DNA of 45,576 nucleotides. It comes from Comamonadaceae bacterium (GTDB lineage: Bacteria > Pseudomonadota > Gammaproteobacteria > Burkholderiales > Burkholderiaceae_C). The DNA is taken from the NCBI GenBank assembly GCA_947447355.1, contig CANFJF010000024.1:1-45576 (forward strand), written 5' to 3'. Shown here one piece after another: positions 1 to 9,238 of the stretch. A model generated the notes under the pieces. That model had not been told where the DNA came from. It saw only the letters and a program-made list of their open reading frames with translations, and searched no databases. The translations under genes were made by a program, and so were the position numbers. The number at the start of each line of letters is the position of its first letter. Position 1 is the first letter of the stretch.

Positions 1-97
1 AACCCGCGCCTTGGGCGACATGCGACACCGCTTGCGACACCGATCGCAAATTACCCATGCCGTAGTCAACCACGGCTACTTTTTTCAGAACAGTCAT
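1..97 (-). CDS. hisH: Imidazole glycerol phosphate synthase glutaminase subunit, N-terminal fragment
   Basis: Only the first 32 codons lie in the window; the gene runs off the left edge. The ATG is at 97 and the peptide begins MTVLKKVAVVDYGMGNLRSV, the first beta strand and glycine turn typical of HisH. HisH supplies ammonia from glutamine to HisF for imidazole-glycerol-phosphate and AICAR formation. It lies 16 nt downstream of hisB on the same strand, an order common in his operons of Burkholderiales. AGGAGG-like bases (GGAGG on the complementary strand reads as CCTCC here) do not give an obvious ribosome binding site, so the start rests on protein similarity. The catalytic cysteine and triad lie outside the window. 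Confidence 0.85.
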   Translation of the reverse strand, partial: MTVLKKVAVVDYGMGNLRSVSQAVSHVAQGAG

Positions 98-113
98 GTC
101 GGCATCAGGAGGT

Positions 114-737
114 TTACAAAGAACCCTTGGTGGAAGGAATCACACCGGCCATGCGCGGGTCTAGCTCGAGCGCCATGCGCAGAGCGCGGGCGAAGGCTTT
201 GAAAACCGTTTCAGCTTGGTGATGGGCGTTTTCGCCGCGCAGATTGTCGATGTGCAGGGTGACAAAGGCGTGATTGGCGAAGCCCTGGAAAAACTCAAAG
301 GCCAGTTGCGAGTCAAACGTGCCGATCATGCCGCTGGTGAAGGGCACGTTCATCACCAAACCGGGACGGCCGGAAAAGTCGACGACCACGCGGCTCAGCG
401 CTTCGTCCAGGGGCACATAGGCGTGGCCGTAACGGCGCAGGCCTTTTTTGTCTCCGACCGCCAGCGCCACCGCTTGGCCCAAGGTGATGCCCACGTCTTC
501 CACCGTGTGATGGCCGTCAATGTGCAAGTCGCCATCGGCTTGGATGTCCAGGTCGATCAGCCCGTGACGGGCGATCTGGTCCAGCATGTGGTCAAAAAAC
601 CCGATGCCCGTGTTGAGATTTGATGCACCCGTGCCATCCAGATTCACTTTGGCGGTGATTTTGGTTTCAGCCGTGTTGCGCGTGACTTCAGCGGTGCGCG
701 GGGCGAAAGCGGTAGAAGGCTTGGCGGTGGAGTTCAT
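114..737 (-). CDS. hisB: Imidazoleglycerol-phosphate dehydratase
   Basis: A 207-residue monofunctional HisB that removes water from imidazole glycerol phosphate to give imidazole acetol phosphate in histidine synthesis. Visible family signatures are the early [13 protein letters not shown] segment, HHTVEDVGI in the first repeat, and GENAHHQAE in the second repeat; these supply the histidine and acidic ligands of the two Mn sites. The length fits the monofunctional family and there is no fused histidinol phosphatase domain as in E. coli. The ATG at 737 overlaps the hisC stop as ATGA, so translation is probably coupled. The first 20 residues are a variable leader before the conserved core. Confidence 0.97.
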   Translation of the reverse strand: MNSTAKPSTAFAPRTAEVTRNTAETKITAKVNLDGTGASNLNTGIGFFDHMLDQIARHGLIDLDIQADGDLHIDGHHTVEDVGITLGQAVALAVGDKKGLRRYGHAYVPLDEALSRVVVDFSGRPGLVMNVPFTSGMIGTFDSQLAFEFFQGFANHAFVTLHIDNLRGENAHHQAETVFKAFARALRMALELDPRMAGVIPSTKGSL

Positions 738-1870
738 AGGGCTTTTTGAAGGGTTGCCAGCAGTTGCGTATTTTCATCGGCCGTGCCAACAGTCAGACGC
801 AGACAGTTGGCCAGCAGTGGGTGCATTTTAGAAATGTTTTTGACCAGCACGCCACCGGCCTTCAGGCGCTCGAAAACCAGTCCGGCGGCATCAGCTTGGC
901 CGTCTTGTTTTCCATTGATGCGAACAAGGATCATGTTGGCATCGCTGTTCCAGACCGTCAGGCCCGGCATGGCGCGCAGCGCTTTGAGCAAGCGCTCGCG
1001 TTGTTGCACCAGATCGGCGGCTTGCGCGGCAAACACTTCTTGGTGCTCTAAGGCGAACAGCGCGCACTCGTAATTCAGCACGCTGATGTTGTAGGGCGGC
1101 CGCACCTTGTCGATCTCGGCGATCAGCGCCTTCGGCCCCATCATGTAGCCCAGACGGACGCCAGCCAAGCCAAACTTGCTGAGCGTGCGCATCAGCAACA
1201 CATGGCTGTGGCGTGAAATTCGGCCTAAGTAACTTTTGCTCGAAAACGGCTGATAAGCCTCGTCCATGACAACCAGTCCGCCTTGTTCGCCAACGGCAAT
1301 GATGATTTTTTCAATCACCGCGTCGTTCCACAAATTGGCCGTCGGGTTGTTCGGATAAGCCAAGTAGACGATGGACGGCTTGTGCCCGGCGATGGCCGCC
1401 AGCATAGCCGCTTCGTCGAGTTCGAAATCAGCGGTGAGTGGCACACCGACGAAAGTCAGACCTTGCAACTGGGCGCTCATGGCGTACATCACAAAGCCAG
1501 GCACGGGCGCCAACACACTGCCGCCGGGCACATTGCAGGCCAGCGACAGCAGCGAGATCAATTCGTCCGAGCCATTGCCCAGCATGATGTCAAAGCCGTC
1601 GGGCATGCCGGCGTAGTCGGCCAGCGCGCGGCGCAAGTCGTTGACACGGCCGTCCGGGTAACGGTTCAGCGCGAGCGCACCGAGACGCCGACCGAGTTCG
1701 GCCTGCAAGTGCGCCGGCAGCCGGTGTGGGTTTTCCATGGCGTCAAGCTTGACCATGCCGACGGAGTCCTGAATGGCGTAGGCGTGCATGGACTGCACGT
1801 CTTGCCGGATGCGTTTTTTCAGCTCGGGGCTGAGCTGAGCTGACGGGTTGACCGTGTTGAGGGTGCTCAT
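734..1870 (-). CDS. hisC: Histidinol-phosphate aminotransferase
   Basis: A 378-residue PLP enzyme of aminotransferase fold type I that transfers an amino group from glutamate to imidazole acetol phosphate. Seen in the sequence: GNGSDELI near the first third, YPNNPTAN for substrate carboxylate and cofactor contacts, [10 protein letters not shown] with the PLP-pyridine aspartate, and [14 protein letters not shown] with the PLP lysine near residue 232. The start ATG at 1870 overlaps the end of hisD by 4 nt (ATGA) and the stop overlaps hisB in the same way, so hisD-hisC-hisB form a coupled unit. An N-terminal extension of about 20 residues precedes the domain. Confidence 0.96.
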   Translation of the reverse strand: MSTLNTVNPSAQLSPELKKRIRQDVQSMHAYAIQDSVGMVKLDAMENPHRLPAHLQAELGRRLGALALNRYPDGRVNDLRRALADYAGMPDGFDIMLGNGSDELISLLSLACNVPGGSVLAPVPGFVMYAMSAQLQGLTFVGVPLTADFELDEAAMLAAIAGHKPSIVYLAYPNNPTANLWNDAVIEKIIIAVGEQGGLVVMDEAYQPFSSKSYLGRISRHSHVLLMRTLSKFGLAGVRLGYMMGPKALIAEIDKVRPPYNISVLNYECALFALEHQEVFAAQAADLVQQRERLLKALRAMPGLTVWNSDANMILVRINGKQDGQADAAGLVFERLKAGGVLVKNISKMHPLLANCLRLTVGTADENTQLLATLQKAL

Positions 1871-3210
1871 GCGGCACCCCGCATTGGCGGTACGTCGTTC
1901 AAACGCATCTCGGCAGCACGGGCATGGGCTTGCAGACCTTCGCCGTAAGCCAGCTCGGCAGCCACCGGACCCAGCACCTGAGCACCGGCCCGACTGACCT
2001 CGATCAGGCTGGAACGCTTTTGAAAGTCATAAACCCCGAGCGGGCTCGAAAAACGCGCTGTGCCGCTGGTGGGCAAGACGTGGTTCGGACCGGCGCAGTA
2101 GTCGCCCAGACTTTCGCTGGTGTAGGCGCCTAAAAAGATCGCGCCGGCATGCTTGAGCAAAGGCTCCCAGCGCTGCGGGTCACGGGTCGAGACTTCGAGG
2201 TGCTCCGGCGCAATGCGGTTGCTGATCTCGCAGGCTTCTTCCATGCTGCGGGTCTGAATCAAAGCGCCGCGGTCGTTCAGGGATTTGGCGATGATGGCGG
2301 CGCGCGGCATGCTCGGCAGCAAGCGGTCAATGGCAGCCTGCACTGCGTCGATATAGGCGGCGTCCGGGCACAGCAAAATGCTTTGCGCCAACTCGTCATG
2401 CTCGGCTTGGCTGAAGAGATCCATCGCGACCCAGTCGGCTGGCGTGCTGCCATCGGCCAAGACCAAAATTTCAGACGGCCCGGCAATCATGTCGATGCCC
2501 ACGGTACCGAAGACGCGGCGCTTGGCCGCCGCCACGTACGCATTGCCCGGGCCGGTGATCTTGTCGACCGCTGGCACTGTGGCTGTGCCGTAGGCCAGTG
2601 CGGCCACCGCTTGCGCGCCACCGATAGTGAAGGCACGCGTGACACCGGCCACATAAGCCGCCGCCAGCACCAGCGGATTTTTATCGCCGCGCGGGGTTGG
2701 CACCACCATGATGATTTCGCCAACACCCGCAACATGCGCCGGAATCGCGTTCATCAGCACCGACGATGGATACGCCGCTTTGCCGCCGGGCACGTAGATG
2801 CCGACGCGATCAAGCGGCGTGACTTTTTGTCCCAGCAAGCTGCCGTCGGCGTCGCGGTAACTCCAGCTTTCACCGCAGGCTTTTTTCTGGGCTTCGTGGT
2901 AGCTGCGAACCCGAGCTGCCGCCGCTTGCAGCGCGGCGCGCTGAGCTTCTGGCAACCCCTCAAAAGCCGCTTTGAGTTCGGCCTGCGTCAGCTCCAAGGC
3001 CTGCACGCTGGCCGCCTCCAGCCCGTCGAAACGGCTGGTGTAATCCAACACGGCTGCATCGCCGCGCAGCTGCACGTCAGCCAAAATCGCGGCGACGCGC
3101 TCTTCAATCGCCGCGTCGGCGTCGGCTGACCAATGCAGGCGCGCTTTGAACGCAGCTTCAAAGCTACTGGCAAGCGTGGACAGACGGACAGGTTGAGCGG
3201 CGAGGTTCAT
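1867..3210 (-). CDS. hisD: Histidinol dehydrogenase
   Basis: A 447-residue zinc enzyme that performs the two final NAD-dependent oxidations of L-histidinol to L-histidine. Characteristic segments are [20 protein letters not shown], the [13 protein letters not shown] nucleotide region, [16 protein letters not shown], the zinc-ligand stretch [12 protein letters not shown], and the catalytic [11 protein letters not shown] around residues 328-338. Length is normal for the family. It lies 18 nt downstream of hisG and overlaps hisC by 4 nt. The N-terminus [12 protein letters not shown] is slightly longer than in some homologues but no better start with a ribosome binding site is visible. Confidence 0.97.
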   Translation of the reverse strand: MNLAAQPVRLSTLASSFEAAFKARLHWSADADAAIEERVAAILADVQLRGDAAVLDYTSRFDGLEAASVQALELTQAELKAAFEGLPEAQRAALQAAAARVRSYHEAQKKACGESWSYRDADGSLLGQKVTPLDRVGIYVPGGKAAYPSSVLMNAIPAHVAGVGEIIMVVPTPRGDKNPLVLAAAYVAGVTRAFTIGGAQAVAALAYGTATVPAVDKITGPGNAYVAAAKRRVFGTVGIDMIAGPSEILVLADGSTPADWVAMDLFSQAEHDELAQSILLCPDAAYIDAVQAAIDRLLPSMPRAAIIAKSLNDRGALIQTRSMEEACEISNRIAPEHLEVSTRDPQRWEPLLKHAGAIFLGAYTSESLGDYCAGPNHVLPTSGTARFSSPLGVYDFQKRSSLIEVSRAGAQVLGPVAAELAYGEGLQAHARAAEMRLNDVPPMRGAA

Positions 3211-3228
3211 TGGGGGGGAAAGAAAATG

Positions 3229-3867
3229 TTAAGCGGCGACAGCCCGGGCCAGTGAATCAATCAAGCGGCGAATCGGCTCTTGTTTGAGCTTGAGCGCTAC
3301 TTGATTGACCACCAAGTGAGAGCTGATGTCCATGATGCGTTCGACTTCCACCAAGTGGTTGGCTTTGAGCGTGTTGCCGGTAGAAACCAAATCGACGATC
3401 GCGTCGGCCAAACCCGTCAAAGGCGCGAGCTCCATGCTGCCATAAAGTTTGATCAGGTCGACGTGCACGCCCTTGGTGGCAAAAAAATCTCGTGAGATGG
3501 CCACGTACTTGGTGGCGACCTTGAGCCGCCCACCTTGGCGTACCGCTGCGGCGTAATCAAAGCCATCTCGCACAGCCACGCTGATGCGGCATTTGGCGAT
3601 TTGCAAATCCAGCGGCTGGTACAAGCCCTGGCTACCGGATTCAAGCAGCGTGTCTTTGCCCACCACACCCAAGTCTGCGCCACCGTACTGGACATAGGTT
3701 GGCACGTCGGTGGCGCGCACCAACACCACGCGCAGATCGGGCTGGTTGGTGTCCAAAATCAGTTTGCGTGATTTTTCCGGATCGTCCAGCACCTCGATGC
3801 CGGCCGACCGCAAGAGCGGGAGAATGTCGTCAAAAATGCGTCCTTTGGACAGCGCCAGCGTGATCAT
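3229..3867 (-). CDS. hisG: ATP phosphoribosyltransferase, short catalytic form
   Basis: A 212-residue HisG that condenses ATP with PRPP, the committed and feedback-controlled step of histidine synthesis. It begins [19 protein letters not shown] and contains the PRPP-binding segment [19 protein letters not shown]. The protein ends soon after the catalytic domains and lacks the C-terminal ACT-like regulatory domain of the roughly 300-residue long form. By family knowledge short HisG works as a hetero-octamer with the HisZ regulatory paralogue; no hisZ occurs in this window. Its ATG overlaps the murA stop (ATGA at 3864-3867), so murA and the his genes share a transcript in this block. Confidence 0.96.
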   Translation of the reverse strand: MITLALSKGRIFDDILPLLRSAGIEVLDDPEKSRKLILDTNQPDLRVVLVRATDVPTYVQYGGADLGVVGKDTLLESGSQGLYQPLDLQIAKCRISVAVRDGFDYAAAVRQGGRLKVATKYVAISRDFFATKGVHVDLIKLYGSMELAPLTGLADAIVDLVSTGNTLKANHLVEVERIMDISSHLVVNQVALKLKQEPIRRLIDSLARAVAA

Positions 3868-5147
3868 CCTTTGACCCTTTCGATGTCTGCGCCAATGCCG
3901 CGCAATTTGGTTTCCATTTGGTCGTAACCACGGTCTAAATGGTAAATCCGCTCGACCACGGTCTCACCTTCAGCCACCAAGCCGGCAATCACCAAGCTGG
4001 CCGAGGCCCGTAAATCAGTCGCCATGACGGTGGCGCCAGAAAGTTTTTCAACCCCTTCCAACAACGCGACCTTGCCGTCGATCTGGATGTTCGCACCCAA
4101 GCGCACCATTTCATTGACGTGCATGAAACGGTTTTCAAAAATCGTTTCAGTGACCTTGCTGGTGCCGTGAGAGATGGCATTCAGCGCCATGAACTGCGCT
4201 TGCATGTCCGTCGGGAAGCCGGGGTATTCGGTGGTTCGGAACGACTGCGCTTTGAGACGGCCCTGCGACTCAATGCGGATGTAACCCTCACCAGCGCTGA
4301 CCGTCGCGCCCGCTTCGCGCAGCTTCTCGATCACCACTTCCAGATGGTCGGCGCGGCCGTGGCGCAAGACCACGTCACCGCCAGCCGCCGCCACCGCGCA
4401 CAAAAAAGTGCCTGTTTCAATGCGGTCAGCCACCACCTGATGCATGCCGCCATGCAGACGCGCCACGCCCTGAATGCGTATGCGCCGGCTGCCGTGGCCG
4501 TCAATCTTCGCGCCCATCTTGATCAGCATCTCAGCCAAGTCGCCGATCTCAGGCTCTTGTGCGGCGTTTTCCAAAATGGTTTCGCCTTCGGCCAGCGCCG
4601 CCGCCATCATGAAGTTTTCGGTGCCGGTCACGGTCACCATGTCGGTCGTTAAATGGCAGCCCTGCAGACGCGTCAAGCCGGGGGCTAGACGCGCAATCAT
4701 GTAGCCGTGCTCCACCACGATCTCGGCGCCCATCGCCTGCAAACCTTTGATGTGCTGGTCCACCGGCCGCGAGCCAATCGCGCAGCCGCCCGGCAAGGAC
4801 ACCCGGGCGCGACCAAAGCGCGCCAACAGAGGCCCCAATGCCAACACCGAGGCGCGCATGGTTTTCACCAGCTCGTACGGTGCTTCAGGCGTGTGCAGCG
4901 GGCCCGCGTCAATCCGCACGCTGCCGGCATCAGGCTGACCCAGTGCACCCTGCTCCGCCGTGACACCCATGTTGCGTATCAGCTTGAGCATGGTCGAGAC
5001 GTCTTGCAGCCGCGGCACATTCGTCAGCGTGACCGGCTCGTCGGTGAGCAGCGCCGCACAAAGCTCAGGTAGGGCGGCATTTTTAGCGCCTGAAATATCA
5101 ACCGTGCCAGACAGCGACTTGCCGCCTTTGATGCGTAGCTTGTCCAT
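3864..5147 (-). CDS. murA: UDP-N-acetylglucosamine 1-carboxyvinyltransferase
   Basis: A 427-residue cytoplasmic enzyme that transfers enolpyruvate from PEP to UDP-GlcNAc, the first committed step of peptidoglycan synthesis. The substrate-binding pair K22-N23 lies in [16 protein letters not shown], and the catalytic loop [18 protein letters not shown] places the PEP-binding cysteine at residue 122, so the enzyme should be of the fosfomycin-sensitive Cys type. Length is normal. It sits 24 nt downstream of the bolA-family gene and overlaps hisG by 4 nt. An ibaG-murA pair beside an mla cluster is conserved across many beta- and gammaproteobacteria. Confidence 0.98.
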   Translation of the reverse strand: MDKLRIKGGKSLSGTVDISGAKNAALPELCAALLTDEPVTLTNVPRLQDVSTMLKLIRNMGVTAEQGALGQPDAGSVRIDAGPLHTPEAPYELVKTMRASVLALGPLLARFGRARVSLPGGCAIGSRPVDQHIKGLQAMGAEIVVEHGYMIARLAPGLTRLQGCHLTTDMVTVTGTENFMMAAALAEGETILENAAQEPEIGDLAEMLIKMGAKIDGHGSRRIRIQGVARLHGGMHQVVADRIETGTFLCAVAAAGGDVVLRHGRADHLEVVIEKLREAGATVSAGEGYIRIESQGRLKAQSFRTTEYPGFPTDMQAQFMALNAISHGTSKVTETIFENRFMHVNEMVRLGANIQIDGKVALLEGVEKLSGATVMATDLRASASLVIAGLVAEGETVVERIYHLDRGYDQMETKLRGIGADIERVKG

Positions 5148-5171
5148 GATTTTTTAGTTTTGGCTTTAGTT

Positions 5172-5411
5172 TTAGTTTTTCGCAGCCCACTCGGCGGGCG
5201 TGAAGGTTTTCATCGACAGGGCATGAACTTCGTCGGACTGCATGCGACCGCCCAGCGTGGCGTAGACGCGCTGATGCCGCTGAATCAGCCGCTGGCCTTC
5301 AAAAATGCTGGAGACGATGGTGGCATACCAATGCCGACCGTCGCCCGACAGTTCGATGTGCTCACAGTCAATGTTGGCGCTGATGAGGGCCTGAAGTTCG
5401 TCGCTGGTCAT
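5172..5411 (-). CDS. ibaG: BolA-family protein, IbaG-like
   Basis: A 79-residue single-domain BolA protein. The conserved core includes YATIVSSIFEGQRLIQRHQR and the helix-turn segment with SDEVHALSMKTFTPAEW; the histidine in DEVHALSM is the usual Fe-S ligand when BolA proteins pair with monothiol glutaredoxins. Short size, the absence of the long N-terminal arm of BolA proper, and its place directly before murA support the IbaG (YrbA) subgroup. IbaG is linked to iron-sulfur trafficking and acid response in E. coli; here the role is inferred from family and synteny. The downstream murA begins after 24 nt, suggesting one transcript. Confidence 0.9.
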   Translation of the reverse strand: MTSDELQALISANIDCEHIELSGDGRHWYATIVSSIFEGQRLIQRHQRVYATLGGRMQSDEVHALSMKTFTPAEWAAKN

Positions 5412-5470
5412 GGTGTTGAAAAATAAGGTCAGTTAGTTCAATGAAATATTGATGTGCGGACTTGGGTGTT

Positions 5471-6226
5471 TCAGTAGCGAATTTTGTAGCCAACTTTTAG
5501 CAAGTGCACAGCGATCCAGCTGACCACGATCAACGCGCTCCCCACAATCGCCAGGCTCAGCCAAGGAGAAACATCGCTAACGCCAAAAAAACCATAGCGA
5601 AAGCCGTCAATCATGTAAAAAAACGGGTTCAAGTGACTCACCGTTTGCCACGCAGGCGGCAATGAATGGATGGAGTAGAACACGCCGCTCAAAAACGTCA
5701 GCGGCATGATGACGAAGTTTTGAAAGACCGCCATCTGGTCGAATTTTTCTGCCCACAAACCTGCGATCAAACCCAGTCCACCCAGCAGCGCCGCACCAAG
5801 AACAGCGAACACCACAATCCACAACGGCGCTACAAAACCGGGTTGACCAAAAAATACCGTCACGGCAAAAACGCCCGTGCCGACAGCCAAACCGCGCACC
5901 ACGGAAGAACCGACATAAGCCACAAACCAGTGCCAATGCGACAAGGGCGTGAGTAGCAAAAACACCAAGTTTCCCATGATTTTGCTTTGAATCATGGAAG
6001 AAGAGCTGTTGGCGAACGCGTTTTGCAACACACTCATCATCACCAGACCCGGCACCAAAAAGGCGGTGTAACTGACGCTGCCATAAACCTTGACTTGGTC
6101 TTGCAACACATGGCCAAAAATCAGCATATACAGCACAGCCGTCAGGATGGGTGCGCCAACCGTCTGAAAGCCGACCTTCCAGAAACGCAGGACTTCTTTA
6201 TAAAGCAGTGTTTGCCATCCGTTCAT
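5471..6226 (-). CDS. ABC-2 type transporter permease, YadH-like
   Basis: A 251-residue inner-membrane permease with about six hydrophobic segments, for example GAPILTAVLYMLIFGHVL near the N-terminus, LVPGLVMMSVLQNAF, and a C-terminal LAIVGSALIVVSWIAVHLL. The segment NFVIMPLTFLSGVFYSIHSL PPAW and the following LNPFFYMIDGFRYGFFG are the ABC-2 signature region. It overlaps the upstream ATPase gene by 4 nt, so the two form one transporter of the YadGH type. The substrate is not known. The neighbourhood (Mla phospholipid transport upstream, peptidoglycan enzyme downstream) hints at an envelope-related cargo, but that is inference from context only. Confidence 0.9.
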   Translation of the reverse strand: MNGWQTLLYKEVLRFWKVGFQTVGAPILTAVLYMLIFGHVLQDQVKVYGSVSYTAFLVPGLVMMSVLQNAFANSSSSMIQSKIMGNLVFLLLTPLSHWHWFVAYVGSSVVRGLAVGTGVFAVTVFFGQPGFVAPLWIVVFAVLGAALLGGLGLIAGLWAEKFDQMAVFQNFVIMPLTFLSGVFYSIHSLPPAWQTVSHLNPFFYMIDGFRYGFFGVSDVSPWLSLAIVGSALIVVSWIAVHLLKVGYKIRY

Positions 6227-7173
6227 GCTGCCACCTCCACTGCCGCAGGAGCGCGTACGGTGTTACCAGCCATCACTTCAAGGAAAACATCTTCGAGGTC
6301 GGCCTTGCGGATTTCGACGTCTTCAGCGACCAAGCCCGCCTCGCGCACGGCCGCCAGATAGTTTTCGATTTCACGCGCATTGTGCGCGGGAAACTGCACA
6401 ATACGACCCGTCACGCGCGCTTGCTCCGCCAACACCTCGGGCAACTCGCGGTCGACCTTGAAACGTAGCACGTTGGACGACGCGCTTTTAAGTAAGTCCG
6501 AGGTAGACGCCAGCGCCACCACTCGGCCCTGCTTGAGCATGGCAATGCGGCTGCAAAGCGCCTCAGCTTCTTCAAGGTAATGCGTGGTGAGCAACACGGT
6601 GCTGCCCTGCCGGTTCAATTTGGCGATGAACTGCCAGAGTGTTTGACGCAGTTCTACATCGACACCAGCGGTGGGTTCGTCCAACACAATCACTGGTGGT
6701 TTGTGGACCAGCGCTTGCGCGACCAGCACGCGCCGCTTCATACCCCCTGAGAGTTGGCGCATATTGGCATGTGCCTTGTCGGCCAGACCGAGGCTACTAA
6801 GCAGCTCGTCTATCCAGTCATCATTCTTTTTGATTCCAAAATAGCCTGATTGGATACGCAAAGCCTCGCGTACCGTGAAGAAAGGGTCGAACACCAGCTC
6901 TTGTGGCACCACGCCCAGCTGACGGCGGGCCTCAGCATAGTCATTGACCACGTCGTGACCATGCACCAAGACTTGGCCGCTACTGGCGCGCGACAGGCCC
7001 GCCAAAATACTGATCAAGGTGGTTTTACCGGCCCCGTTAGGACCAAGGAGGCCGAAGAATTCGCCGGGCTGAATGTCAAAACTGACATGATCCAACGCTT
7101 GCACAACTGGACCGGGAGAACCCCGCGAAGATTGAAATGTTTTGGAGACGGTCTGGAATGATATTGCGGGCAT
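6223..7173 (-). CDS. ABC transporter ATP-binding protein, YadG-like
   Basis: A 316-residue cytoplasmic ATPase partner of the ABC-2 permease encoded next. Walker A GPNGAGKTT lies at residues 44-52, the signature LSGGMKRRVLVAQAL near 145, and Walker B VIVLDEPTAGVD near 165, followed by the H-loop in TTHYLEEAEALC. A C-terminal region of about 90 residues with IRKADLEDVFLEVMAG resembles the extension of DrrA/YadG-type exporters. The stop overlaps the permease start by 4 nt. Upstream is a short hairpin overlapping the presumed ribosome binding site. Export of a small or lipid-like molecule is the family expectation; the cargo cannot be read from sequence. Confidence 0.92.
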   Translation of the reverse strand: MPAISFQTVSKTFQSSRGSPGPVVQALDHVSFDIQPGEFFGLLGPNGAGKTTLISILAGLSRASSGQVLVHGHDVVNDYAEARRQLGVVPQELVFDPFFTVREALRIQSGYFGIKKNDDWIDELLSSLGLADKAHANMRQLSGGMKRRVLVAQALVHKPPVIVLDEPTAGVDVELRQTLWQFIAKLNRQGSTVLLTTHYLEEAEALCSRIAMLKQGRVVALASTSDLLKSASSNVLRFKVDRELPEVLAEQARVTGRIVQFPAHNAREIENYLAAVREAGLVAEDVEIRKADLEDVFLEVMAGNTVRAPAAVEVAA

Positions 7174-7194
7174 GAGCCCTCTATTTTAGGGGCT
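7174..7194 (-). promoter_or_regulatory. Hairpin covering the ribosome binding site of the ABC ATPase gene
   Basis: On the minus strand AGCCCCT, a 7-nt A/T-rich loop and AGGGCT form a stem with one bulged base that ends 1 nt before the ATG at 7173. The only purine-rich Shine-Dalgarno candidate, GAGGG, is inside the 3' arm. The stem could damp translation or be a weak leftover terminator of the mla transcript; no U-run follows, so translational masking is the simpler reading. Functional meaning is unproven. Confidence 0.3.
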
Positions 7195-7266
7195 AGCCAG
7201 GCGGTGGGTTGTGCGCCGGGAAATGACCCCAGCAGATACCACTCAGCGCAACGGGCTGAAGGAGCC

Positions 7267-7548
7267 TCAAGCAGAAGAGGGAATCAGCGATGCAATCCCA
7301 TAAAGACCAGCCAACTGACGCAGGCGCGGGGGCAAGCCTTGTACCCAAAATGCAAAGCCCATGGCCAAAGCTTGACGCCGGCAATCAAGTAAAACCGCCA
7401 GCGCTGACGAGTCAAATACAGCCATAGAACTGGCATCAGCGATGATTGGACCTTGGTCAGCAGAGGCAGCTTGCACAGCTAAATTCAGGCGGCGGGAACA
7501 GTCGCTGGCTTGGTCGTGGGTCAGCACTGTCGGGAGTTTCAGCAACAC
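7267..7548 (-). CDS. mlaB: STAS-domain protein of the Mla transport system
   Basis: A 93-residue STAS protein if translation starts at the GTG at 7548, which is preceded by an AGGA ribosome binding site about 7 nt upstream; a longer reading frame from 7614 would overlap mlaC and lacks this signal. The STAS core is visible as IIADASSMAVFDSSALAVLLDC, with the conserved D-S-S-A-L turn that contacts the ATPase. MlaB binds MlaF in the inner-membrane MlaFEDB complex and stabilises it. It is the last gene of the mla cluster here and is followed by 93 nt before the YadG-like ATPase gene. Confidence 0.85.
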   Translation of the reverse strand: MLLKLPTVLTHDQASDCSRRLNLAVQAASADQGPIIADASSMAVFDSSALAVLLDCRRQALAMGFAFWVQGLPPRLRQLAGLYGIASLIPSSA

Positions 7549-7591
7549 GTTGAATCCTGTCAAAAATGGCCGGTGAATAGGGGGCCCTGGC

Positions 7592-8233
7592 TTAGCTCTT
7601 TTTATCGACAGCACCGCTTTTGTTGCGCTGTGTGAGCGTCGCGATCAAGCCATCAATACCGCGAGCCGAAATTTCTTGCGCGAACTGCGTGCGGTAAGTT
7701 TCCACCATCCAGACCCCCAAAACGTTGAAGTCATAAATCTTCCAGCCCGCAGGGGTTTTTTCCATCCGGTAATCTAACTGGACGGGGTCCCCGCGCCCGA
7801 TGACCAGGGTCCGCACGATCACTTCCGTATCAGCCGCGCCGGCGCGCAGCGGCTTGACATCGACGGTTTGATCTTTCACTTGACTCAACGCCCCGGAGTA
7901 AGTTCGAACCAGCATGTTTTTGAACTCCTCTTGCAAACGTTTTTGCTGCTCAGGCGTTGCTTGGCGCCAGTTGCGCCCCACTGCAGAAGCGGTCATGCGG
8001 ATGAAGTTCACATTCGGCATGACCTTGCTATCGACAAAAGAAGTGATCTTGCTCACATCACCCTTTTGCACGTCCTTATCGGCCTTGATGTTGTTCAAAA
8101 CATCCGTAGACAACTGCCGGATCATCTCATCCGGCCCATCTTCCGCAGCGCGCACGACAGGCGCCACCAGCAAGACAAGCGCGCCTAGCGAAGCCATCAA
8201 AAAATGAGTCAAATGTCGGCGGTTCAATGTCAT
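7592..8233 (-). CDS. mlaC: Periplasmic phospholipid-binding protein MlaC
   Basis: A 213-residue member of the Ttg2D/MlaC family that shuttles phospholipids between the outer-membrane MlaA complex and inner-membrane MlaFEDB. An N-terminal signal peptide runs through FLMASLGALVLLVAPVVRAA with likely cleavage near residue 30. The family core follows, including FIRMTASAVGRNWRQATPEQ, LQEEFKNMLVRTYSGAL and the tail DFNVLGVWMVETYRTQFA. It is separated from mlaA by an unusually long 174-nt gap that contains a promoter-like pair of hexamers, while mlaB starts 43 nt downstream of its stop. Confidence 0.95.
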   Translation of the reverse strand: MTLNRRHLTHFLMASLGALVLLVAPVVRAAEDGPDEMIRQLSTDVLNNIKADKDVQKGDVSKITSFVDSKVMPNVNFIRMTASAVGRNWRQATPEQQKRLQEEFKNMLVRTYSGALSQVKDQTVDVKPLRAGAADTEVIVRTLVIGRGDPVQLDYRMEKTPAGWKIYDFNVLGVWMVETYRTQFAQEISARGIDGLIATLTQRNKSGAVDKKS

Positions 8234-8263
8234 TAAGTTCTTTCAATTATGCGAAGGCGAAGC

Positions 8264-8293
8264 ATCTAGCCGGCGGCGAACGCGGACTGTCAA
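8264..8293 (-). promoter_or_regulatory. Candidate sigma70 promoter for mlaC-mlaB
   Basis: In the mlaA-mlaC gap the minus strand has a perfect TTGACA at 8293-8288 and CTAGAT at 8269-8264, spaced 18 nt. A start near 8257 would leave a 5' leader of roughly 25 nt before the mlaC ATG. The -35 is consensus and the -10 is weak. It would allow mlaC-mlaB expression independent of mlaFEDA. Confidence 0.35.
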
Positions 8294-8407
8294 GTGCACC
8301 ACCAAGTATCCAACGAACTGAGTTTGGGGTCACGGGAGCATTCAAAAGTCCTTATGCAAGACATCCGCAAGGTCTATTCACCCCCTCATCAGCGCAAGGC
8401 TCAGTTG

Positions 8408-9238
8408 TCAGGGTGAAGTACCACTAGGTAAAGCATCTTGCCTGCCAGGGGCCGGCGAACCCTCGTCCTTAGAAGGCAGCGGCAAATCGTAGCGCTCCTC
8501 ATCCAAAATCACATCGTTGTTTGGACCGAAGATCTGTCCACGCCGCCGCTGCAGATAAGCGTCCCTTGTGAAACTGTATTTATCAAGCGCAGCGGCATCG
8601 AGCAGTCTGCCAGCACTCAGCAAACTTGCCCTAAGGTCAACTAGGCGCAAAGTGATCAAACTATTGCGCAGCGCTACGTCATTCAAACTGTTCACCAAGT
8701 TGCCCTTTGCATCGACCGGTAAGGCCAGCGAGTCACGCAAGCTCGAGGGACCAAACAAAGGCAACACAACATAAGGCCCCGTTGGCATTCCCCAGTAACC
8801 CAAGGTCTGTCCAAAGTCTTCCTTGTGTTTCTCCAGCTTGAGCTCAGTCGCCACATCAATCAAACCAAAGATGCCAATAGTCGTATTGACACCAACGCGA
8901 AACAAGGTCTCTACTGATTGTGCAGGCTTGAGCTGAAACACGTTATTGACGAGCGACCAAACATCCCCAATATTTTCAAAGAAGTTGCTCACCCCAGTAC
9001 GCATGATTTTGGGCGTGACGTTCTGGTATCCCGTCGCCACCGGCTTGATGACGGCTTGGTCGAGTCCTTCGTTGAAGTTGTACACGCTGCGGTTGAACGG
9101 CTCCCAAGGGTCACGCGGATTGGCGTTGGGAGACATGGCGCAGCCCTGAAGCACAGCCAGCACCAGCGCTATAGACCCTAAAAAAACTGCTCGGGTCGAT
9201 GGTGAAACCGCTGGAGTAAGGTGATGAAGGGTGTTCAT
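8408..9238 (-). CDS. mlaA: Outer-membrane lipoprotein MlaA (VacJ)
   Basis: A 276-residue lipoprotein that removes misplaced phospholipids from the outer leaflet of the outer membrane and hands them to MlaC. The signal peptide ends at a lipobox LQGC with the acylated cysteine at residue 33. The VacJ domain begins DPWEPFNRSVYNFNEGLDQAV and includes GYWGMPTGPYVVLPLFGPSS. The C-terminal 50 residues are charged and proline-rich and look disordered. In E. coli mlaA is encoded apart from mlaFEDCB; here it sits between mlaD and mlaC and overlaps mlaD by 4 nt (ATGA), so outer- and inner-membrane components are co-expressed. Confidence 0.95.
   Translation of the reverse strand: MNTLHHLTPAVSPSTRAVFLGSIALVLAVLQGCAMSPNANPRDPWEPFNRSVYNFNEGLDQAVIKPVATGYQNVTPKIMRTGVSNFFENIGDVWSLVNNVFQLKPAQSVETLFRVGVNTTIGIFGLIDVATELKLEKHKEDFGQTLGYWGMPTGPYVVLPLFGPSSLRDSLALPVDAKGNLVNSLNDVALRNSLITLRLVDLRASLLSAGRLLDAAALDKYSFTRDAYLQRRRGQIFGPNNDVILDEERYDLPLPSKDEGSPAPGRQDALPSGTSP

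Noticed and set aside
2149..3129. 326-codon plus-strand frame opposite hisD
   Set aside because: Antisense shadow of an intact, strongly conserved gene.
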